From contig OY725488.1 in NCBI GenBank assembly GCA_963281255.1, forward strand, positions 6,669,524-6,733,523: a DNA stretch of 64,000 bases. Reading direction: 5' to 3'. Below are positions 57,901-64,000 of this stretch, piece after piece. A program made the translations under genes and the position numbers. Under the pieces are notes generated by a model, which saw only the letters and a list, made by a program, of their open reading frames with translations, ran no database searches and was not told the origin of the DNA. Positions within the stretch are counted from its first letter, which is position 1. Each line of letters starts with the position of its first letter. The DNA is from Aphrocallistes beatrix (Eukaryota; Porifera; Hexactinellida; Sceptrulophora; Aphrocallistidae).

Positions 57901-58239
57901 GGAACCCCCATCGAGTGGTATTGGCCATGTGCTCTGCCATCACGTCCATATAATCAGCAAAGCTCACAACTCCATCCACATCTTTGCTCTCAAGCTTTGA
58001 TTTGATCGCAGTTAGCTCGCTAGTGCTCAACTACAGGACGACAATACCGTAAATCTTCACAACTGCCACTGGCACACTAGTAGAGTAGTGAGCTGTACCT
58101 CATGTCCTAGCACCTCTGCACACAGCTGAAGAGCAGCCATCACGCTAATCTTCCCATTCTCCTCCGTATCGTACTTGTGGAATGACTTGGCAAGCACATC
58201 ACACTGAGCTTGAGTCAGGATGAAACTGCCTTGAGACAT
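54978..58239 (-). CDS. Septin with N-terminal EF-hand-like pair
   Basis: Five coding exons on the minus strand: 58239-58099, 58030-57746, 57679-57326, 55512-55315 and 55187-54978 (395 aa). All introns are GT-AG and phase 0. The septin GTPase core has the P-loop GESGLGKST (125-133), the G3 motif DTPGFGD (181-187), AKGD (263-266) in place of the usual AKAD, and the septin unique element with [14 protein letters not shown]. The closest match by eye is the SEPT9/SEPT2-type group. Septins form GTP-binding filaments at membranes and division furrows. Residues 1-85 instead resemble an EF-hand pair: loop 1 [12 protein letters not shown] (24-35), a hinge GHELS, and loop 2 [12 protein letters not shown] (62-73). 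The canonical loop-ending Glu is missing in both. Intron 3 contains SLC25A42 on the other strand. Confidence 0.88.
55765..56700 (+). CDS. SLC25A42: Mitochondrial CoA carrier SLC25A42
   Basis: An intronless 311-residue mitochondrial carrier with three tandem repeats of about 100 residues, each opened by the family signature PFDRAK, PLDIAR and PFDIIR. Diagnostic stretches match SLC25A42: [50 protein letters not shown] and [22 protein letters not shown]25A42 imports coenzyme A in exchange for adenine nucleotides across the inner mitochondrial membrane. The whole gene lies in the third intron of the septin gene on the opposite strand. The start ATG at 55765 follows AAGTAG. Confidence 0.95.
   Translation: MEEERKADEKAKDRKIIRRYKTLSRIQTSLIAGAAAGACAKTCIAPFDRAKIFFQVSSRKYSLLEAIKLLIKYTREDKITSLWRGNSATLTRIIPYAALHFAAYEQFKHSLKTDPNQKFLPPLRQIIAGSAAGAFATFFTYPLDIARARMAITKKHVYTNLYQAMVHVTREGGAAKLWRGITPSIIGILPYAGTSFFTFEYLKRVHFEKYDTEAPQLNRLLYGGVAGLVGQTASYPFDIIRRRMQTAGLEICSNPKTSMLRTAVHVIQHEGGVRGLYKGLSMNWIKGPLSVTISFNVYEFVKKNITQSQEF
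57140..57230 (-). repeat. 91-bp hairpin-bearing repeat, copy 2
   Basis: Reverse-complement copy of 51237-51327, with TTAACCGTAGAATGCCCA, GGGGACACAGTGTCCCC, GATATCGCGGATGTCTCCC and AAGCCATAAAAGTGC. It lies in the septin intron between the nested carrier gene and septin exon 3. Confidence 0.85.
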
Positions 58240-58423
58240 CTACCCTAACAGCTGATTAGAATATGCGTTATTAGACAGTAATATTTTGAATCCTATCGAT
58301 TAATAACATCGATCAGATAACAATGCATCTTCTTAATAGTGGTAATACTGAGATATTGACAGATTAAAGTCGGCTAATAGAGTGATCGAGCAGCCGATGT
58401 GTCGATTGGAGCAAGGAGTGACG

Positions 58424-61400
58424 TTAAGAGGATTGGAGGATGGAAGCAGCTATTTCAGCAGGCTGGCCCAGGCGCTTGATCTCGCTACGAATAGCCAGCA
58501 CGAGTTTATTGTCCTGTATCGCCTCCTCTCCGAGAGCAAGCAGTCCCTTCTTAGCTCCCTCACGCACGGAGTCCTCCGTATCAGAGCTGAGAGAGTCGGT
58601 GAGTGCCGTTACCACACGTTCTCTGAGGTCGGGGTGATTGGATGGAGAGAACCCCTTCGCTAGGGAGGAGAGAGTTTGGATGGCAGAGACGCGCACTGCG
58701 GTTACCCTATCGTACCTCCCGGCCCAGAGGAGGTGTGAGACGATCTCTTGTGGAGAGGAGGCAATGGAACTGAGAGCTGAGAGGCTGTTGATAGCTTCTA
58801 ACTTCACTCTCCAGTTATCGTCTTTCAGCTGCTCAATCAGTACATCCACTATCTAATAATACAGAACTTAATTAAGAGGGTAAATTACGGCATACGTAGA
58901 GTTCAAAATCGAAAAATGTTAAAAAAAGCCCACTTTCGGACGGATGGATATGAGGTTGAAATTTGTAGTTTTACACCAAAAATCCCATCAAGCACCCTTT
59001 GGAGGCTTTTTTTACTTAAAATGCCCACCTGGCTCGATAACTTTGAATTCAAATTTTGACAAAATTCACAAGCTCGAATTCTTGGTGGCAGCATAACTCA
59101 AATGGTATTCATTATATCAAAAAATATCCCTGCTTAAAAAGGCGCCCTGTCGTCTCCTCTGCAGAATAACTGGTTTCGATTTTTGAAAAAATACTTTTAA
59201 TAGACTTATCGTTGAGTATAATCGTATTTCAATCCCAGTAATAGTGAATGTCGTACTACGCACCCTATCATCTCTGATCTGCATCTCTCCCACAAGCTGG
59301 ATACATTTGAGTCGCACTGAAATCACGCTGTCCTCCAGACAGCTGAGGAGCCCTGGGACCAACAGACTCAAGGGCGGCTTCAGCTCACGGATTTTGTGGA
59401 GAGCATCTAATCGGAAATCTTCGTTCTCCATATCTGTTAGTTTCCTCTGGATCTCATCGTGGATAACTTCACCTTTCCCCGCACGACCAAGCGCCCGAGC
59501 TGCGGCTTCTCTCACCTTCGAGTGCCAGTTGTGCCACATGATATAAACCAGCTGATCCTGGAGGTCTCTGCTAGGTCCATTGTGGATGAGAGGAACCAAT
59601 GAGCATCCTGCTATCTGAGACACCATTTAAATATCCCAACCTACTTCACAGTAAATATACCCATGGAGAGGTGCACTGACCTTCTCCTTCCAATTGACTG
59701 CGGCGACCAGATCTGTCGCTACCGCGTGCACTGCCTCACTGCAGCTGCTGAGTCTGCCCAGGAGCAGGAGGGCGCGAGACCTCTCTCTCGCGATGTCAGA
59801 CACCACTCTACCGGAGAGTCCTTCCAGCACGCGAGGCTCCGGAACTAGCAAAAGTGCCAAGGCCTGGGAACTGATCCATCGCTCTTGTCTGTCAGATGAG
59901 TCTGCCCCTTCAAGCAGAACGCTCTCCAACAGACTGGTGTCTTCTGTCCCAGTGAAGGATAGCACAGTGGCTGCAGTGATGCGCACCTACAGAGTTATAG
60001 TATAAACCAATGCAATTCAGTGCATTACAAGGCACCCACTTTCAAACTCTCGTCCGTTAGGAGTCTGGTGAGCTGCTCGTTGAAAAGGGGTCTGTTGTCA
60101 CTCATTAGCTTGTCAGGAAGGAGTGCAGACTGAGCAGCTGCTCGTAGCCTGACGAGTTGGTTCACACTGTTCATTTGATCGAGGAGGTCTGCTGGGGTGA
60201 CAGTAGATACGAGGGTAGGCATATTCCACTTCTGTAGCCACTCCTCTACAATTCTAGAAGGGGTAAAGTCTTTCTCTTCCTCCAGAAAGAAATCCTCTTC
60301 AGGAGATTGGGAAACATTTTCTTCTTCTCCCATTCCTGGACTTGTCCCAACTCTGTCCAACTTGTTCGCGAGATATTTCTTCCGCTCTTCTCTCACACGT
60401 TCCAACTCACTTGTCTCGTTCACTGACAGCCATCCCTCATTTTTCACATTCCTATGAGGGCGAGGCCAGTCCTGCCAGCGCCTCTGTCCGTGTACACAAC
60501 CCTTCTCCGTTCCTCCTCTCCCCCCTTCCTGTCCCTTCACATGCCACTGATCCTTGGGAGGGGGGTGCACTGGCTCGAGCACCTTATCAAACCTCAACCC
60601 ATTCTCCAGGAGGATCTCATTCTCGTTGAGCGTAATACACGGCTGGTGGACCGACTTATGTCCCATCTCCCACTCCATCACAAACTCGGGGACTTGCTTG
60701 TGAGGAGAGAGACCTGCTCTGGGGGAGCCGGATACGGGCAGATCGGGACTCAGGCGGGTTAAGCTGTCGCTCATGAGACAGACAGTCTATAAATAGAAGC
60801 AAAAGCTTAAACTTGTTAGTTGAGGTTAATATTCAGTAAATGGGTCGATTTTGAAAATTTCCAAACAAGCCTTTTTTGGAATTTTCAAAACCGACCCATT
60901 TTACCGAATATTATAATATCCTTAATTGATGACAAGCGATATTATTTACGTGATTTCATTGGCAAAACGAGGGCTAGTTTAAGAGGAACGTGTACACACT
61001 GTGCAGCCCTAATTGTGTAGCTAAAAGAATCGACTATGCCCAGCTGCTAAGGAATAAGTTGAACTTGAGGTTGGCTCAGATAGCAATATTCCGGAAGCAA
61101 GAATCATCATGATTTTGCAGTAGAGGGAGCTTACTTATCATCACGGCAGGAGGATTTACAAAAGCTATAGAATTTTACTATTCAAGCATAAAGGAATGTG
61201 TGGGTGATCAATAATAACTTACTTCGAAATTATTAGCTGCAGATCTAATCCTATCTCCCCAGTTCACTGAAGGTTCCATTTGGATGGACCGGACACTAAA
61301 AGTTGATTTCCGAGATGGCATCTTCTCAACACCAGGTGATCTCACTCCGCTATCCTTATCCTTGACTATGGGAGGAAGCGAATCCAGTGAGTTTGGCTTG

Positions 61401-61684
61401 GGCTCGAAGCGACAGGAGTGTGTCTTAACCCCTATTGGTCTGCGAATGGAGACACTTGGTCGGTGACTCCTACTTTTACCTGTAGCTAGAAGCTTTTCTA
61501 GAGTGTTGAATTGGTAGTGGTCTTCCCATGATATGTAGCCCCGGTGTCCAGCAGAGGTTTGAAAAAGAGAAGCTGCGTTTTCAGAAAACTCCAAGTTATC
61601 ACTGAGGTACTTCAAATCCTTGTTACGTCTCTCAGGAGGTACGAGGTCCTGTTGGGATGGCGAGACATCGCTCATTTGAAGCAT
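58424..61684 (-). CDS. HEATR4: HEAT-repeat protein, HEATR4-like
   Basis: Five coding exons on the minus strand: 61684-61223, 60786-60040, 59986-59681, 59614-59264 and 58852-58424 (764 aa). All introns are GT-AG and phase 0. The N-terminal half has no known domain but contains GYISWEDHYQFNTLEKLLAT and the run HPPPKDQWHV. The second half (about 340 onward) is a solenoid of HEAT repeats, e.g. LLDQMNSVNQLVRLRAAAQS, VREAAARALGRAGKGEV and DDNWRVKLEAINSLSALSSI. This layout resembles HEATR4, whose cellular role is poorly known. The assignment rests on domain layout, so other HEAT proteins are possible. It is transcribed in the same direction as the septin, with 184 bp between its stop codon and the septin start. 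Confidence 0.7.
60828..60912. repeat. Hairpin in HEATR4-like intron 1
   Basis: AATATTCAGTAAATGGGTCG pairs with CGACCCATTTTACCGAATATT (shown in part), and GATTTTGAAAATTTCCA with TGGAATTTTCAAAACC. The loop is about 13 bp. It is a MITE-sized foldback. The tip AATATTCGGTAA is also the tip of the 96-bp palindrome at 16425-16520. Confidence 0.75.
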
Positions 61685-61921
61685 ACTGCCTATATAAGGT
61701 AATCACTATATACGTACTAATATCAGCACAGTTCTGAAATCTAACTCAACTAGGTTTAACTTTAATTTAATGTCATTGGGAGCAAGTCACTGAACAAAGT
61801 ATTAATAAAATAACTGCTCAATCAATACACCTAACTATGTCTCTGTAATTAAAACTGAAAACTAATTTCTGAACAATCAATAGTATATGTACATCTGACT
61901 GGAATACATAGGCGGAGTGGA

Positions 61922-64000
61922 TTAAACCTCTTCTGTCCCTGACTCATTGATTGGCACGTAATAGCGGCTCTCTATCAGCAGCAGGAATATGGTCTTGTCC
62001 AGGTAGCTGCGCTGCTTGGAATCCCGATGGAATGGCTTCCATGCATGGATCACCTTTCCCTCCATGCCCACCTCAGCATTCCAATGCTTCCAGCTGCCCC
62101 GGTTGGCTTTGGATTTCCAGTGGGAGTCCGGCCACTGGACTAAGTTGGTCATGTTCGAGTGGATGGTTGAAGTGTCGGTGATACGCACGAACTTGTTCAA
62201 GAGGTGGTGTGGTTTGAAGGGATCATCAAAATCGCTATCTGAATCGGTGCCGAATGGGTCGATGTAATCTTCTGGGACGTTGGTGGCGTAGGTTCGGTCC
62301 GCGAAGCTGGCTGTGCTGTCCTTGCGTGTGAGGGAAGAGCTGTCCTCTCTGTTCTCTGGCTTAGGTTTCGCTTCATCGGGAGAGGCTTCCTTACCTCCCG
62401 AGGTGGATTTGCCCTTCCTAGCTAGGCCTTTAATCTTCTTGTACAATAACTTCCCAATCGCGACCGGGTGTATGAGGCCACCTGTCACTGAATTGAAGGT
62501 AGCGCTCATATCCACGTAGGAGGTGAGCAGTGAGGACACGTAGATGGGATACCCGATCGGTTGGTCCATGGAGGAGTTCACCAGGTTCCTCGCCACGCAC
62601 TTCAGGTTCTGGATAGAGGCGCGCTCGGTCAGGTCTTGTTGGAAGTACACCTGTTCCTGCTGCTGACTGGCCCACAGCCCTCGGATCACCTCCTTGTTCA
62701 TCTTGATCAGCCGCATCTGCAGGTACCGCGTGTTGAGCCGCACGAACTGGTAGAGCTTGTTGTTCTCGTAAGGGGTGTATCTCAGCGTGAAGAGGGAGGA
62801 ACGGTCTGAGACCACCGCTCTGATCCACTGAGGATCCCCTTCGTGTGCGATCACGATGTCCCGCTCCGTGCTGAGGATGTCCTGGTAGAGGTAGCGGGAG
62901 TCGTGTCCGTCGTCCGTGGCCAGGTACTGGTCCTGCTGCAGCTTCAGGGCGATCTTGAGCGCAGGCGAGATCACCCTGCGGAGGAGGTCCATGTCTGCGA
63001 AAATCCACTCGTCCTTCGGACAGTTGATCCGGTAGTCCCCTTTGAAGAGCGCATACACTCCGTGCAGGAAGGAGATGTTCCACATGGAGGAGAAAGGGGT
63101 GTCTGCGTCGTGCTGCGTAGCGTTTCCGAGCACGCGCCTCCCGGCTAGGGAGAGAGCCCACCCCAGCACTGACACCTTCTCGTACTCCACTTCCGTGTAG
63201 TTCCTCTTCCCCAGACAGAACCGCAGCCAGTCTCCGAACTGATCGTTGAACTTGGCCAGAGTGACTGCTCCCAACCTCTTGTCATAGTCTATGTTACAGT
63301 GAGGCAGGAAGTAGGGGTGAGGATCGGAGTACTCCTCCTCTCCTAAGGGTTCGATCCCCTCCAGGATCGCCGGGTTGGTGAGCCAAGAGAAGAAGAGAGG
63401 GGACTTTAGGAGGTAGTAGATCATGGCCTTAACGAAGAGAGTGTTGTAGATGCGGAATGCGTCGTGTGTGTTGAAGATGTAGCTAGCGTCATTCTCAATC
63501 TTGGAATAGCCTCGCAGTACAAACGTGGTGTTGATGATCTCCCAGCCAGACCAGCGACTGTCGCAGTATGCGTTGAAGCAGAAGAGGTGCTTGCTGTCGT
63601 AGGGGGGACACTTGGTCTTACAGCAGCGCTTGCAGCAGCAGCAGCGCTCATCGTTGATGTCGAAGCCTTCGTTCATGGAGCGGACTTCCATGTTGTGGCA
63701 GTAGGTGCCCTTCAGCTCGCAGCCGCGCAGCTGGAAGGTGACGAATCCGTTCCCCACCTCGATGATATGGATGAAGGCGGTGATGCTGTCGGTGTCACGG
63801 ATGATGATGAAGAAGTCCCCCGTGCGGACCAGCCCCCACCGCCCCATCTGGATCTCCCCGGCCAGCACGCGCTGGAGGGAGTGCGCCAGGTGGTCGTAGA
63901 AGATGCTGTCCATGTGCTCGGCGTTTATCCCCCTCCGCGACTCCAGCACGTTGAGGAGGCGCCCCTCCGTGTTGTCGAAGTGGCGCGTGCGGTAGCTCTT
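61922..64000 (-). CDS. PCNX: Pecanex-like protein, C-terminal part (runs off window)
   Basis: A 692-codon single open exon, open at the right edge, so the N-terminal membrane part lies beyond the window. It matches the pecanex C-terminal domain: HMDSIFYDHLAHSLQRVLAG, GNGFVTFQLRGCELKGTYC, a Cys-rich RCCCCKRCCKTKC, LHGVYALFKGDYRI, KDEWIFADMDLLRRV, VIAHEGDPQWIRAVV, RGLWASQQQEQVYF and MDQPIGYPIYVSSLLTSY. Near the end EGKVIHAWKPFHRDSKQRS and a YV-containing tail are conserved. Pecanex is a large multi-spanning membrane protein. In Drosophila it affects Notch signalling and ER morphology. A Ser/Asp-rich linker separates the domain from the C-terminal strand region. Confidence 0.92.
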   Translation of the reverse strand, partial: KSYRTRHFDNTEGRLLNVLESRRGINAEHMDSIFYDHLAHSLQRVLAGEIQMGRWGLVRTGDFFIIIRDTDSITAFIHIIEVGNGFVTFQLRGCELKGTYCHNMEVRSMNEGFDINDERCCCCKRCCKTKCPPYDSKHLFCFNAYCDSRWSGWEIINTTFVLRGYSKIENDASYIFNTHDAFRIYNTLFVKAMIYYLLKSPLFFSWLTNPAILEGIEPLGEEEYSDPHPYFLPHCNIDYDKRLGAVTLAKFNDQFGDWLRFCLGKRNYTEVEYEKVSVLGWALSLAGRRVLGNATQHDADTPFSSMWNISFLHGVYALFKGDYRINCPKDEWIFADMDLLRRVISPALKIALKLQQDQYLATDDGHDSRYLYQDILSTERDIVIAHEGDPQWIRAVVSDRSSLFTLRYTPYENNKLYQFVRLNTRYLQMRLIKMNKEVIRGLWASQQQEQVYFQQDLTERASIQNLKCVARNLVNSSMDQPIGYPIYVSSLLTSYVDMSATFNSVTGGLIHPVAIGKLLYKKIKGLARKGKSTSGGKEASPDEAKPKPENREDSSSLTRKDSTASFADRTYATNVPEDYIDPFGTDSDSDFDDPFKPHHLLNKFVRITDTSTIHSNMTNLVQWPDSHWKSKANRGSWKHWNAEVGMEGKVIHAWKPFHRDSKQRSYLDKTIFLLLIESRYYVPINESGTEEV

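Overview
The window is nuclear DNA of an animal, most likely a marine or early-branching invertebrate. Evidence: spliced protein genes with GT-AG introns (many only 45-100 bp), a eukaryotic tRNA-Gly with an oligo-T terminator, and metazoan-type genes (PRRC2, Roquin, FKBP6, PTTG1IP, SLC25A42, ARMC1, pecanex, HEATR4-like). Intergenic DNA is AT-rich and coding DNA is closer to even composition. An Lsi2/ArsB-type permease and several intronless genes (ORC3, ACAT1, DNAJC17) fit sponges or other early branches, but the species cannot be fixed from the sequence alone.

Layout. 1-3.6 kb: repeats only (a foldback element, a pogo-like MITE broken by other insertions, and a hAT MITE with an exact 8-bp duplication). 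3.6-11 kb: minus-strand gene cluster with an atypical Rab/Ras-like GTPase, a tail-anchored orphan, FKBP6, ACAT1, tRNA-Gly(GCC) and DNAJC17. 11-22.5 kb: transposon-dominated island. It holds a 4.4-kb structure with 200-bp inverted arms, a palindromic 12-bp minisatellite, hAT remnants, an apparently intact Tc1-like element and copies of a GC-hairpin repeat family that have been repeatedly invaded. 24-31 kb: plus-strand Lsi2-like permease (two exons) and intronless ORC3. 31-47 kb: two large minus-strand genes, PRRC2 (11 coding exons, 1745 aa) and a Roquin orthologue (13 coding exons, 896 aa) without its usual CCCH zinc finger. 49.6-54 kb: ARMC1, DCTN5 and PTTG1IP. 55-58 kb: a septin preceded by an EF-hand-like pair, with SLC25A42 nested on the opposite strand in its third intron. 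58-61.7 kb: HEATR4-like. 61.9-64 kb: the 3' part of a pecanex gene running off the right edge.

How the genes relate. They are mostly unconnected housekeeping functions: ketone/isoleucine metabolism (ACAT1), mitochondrial CoA import (SLC25A42), splicing-linked J protein (DNAJC17), replication origin recognition (ORC3), mRNA regulation (Roquin, PRRC2), dynein cargo (DCTN5), cytoskeleton (septin) and probable germline piRNA function (FKBP6). No operon-like pathway was seen. All exon joins given below were checked for reading-frame continuity by hand and the summed exon lengths are divisible by three.

The most notable observations are the EF-hand-like/septin architecture, the CCCH-less Roquin, a GTPase lacking the DxxG glycine, an AG dinucleotide directly before the start codon in 7 of 15 genes (possible spliced-leader acceptors), and the nested GC-hairpin repeat family.
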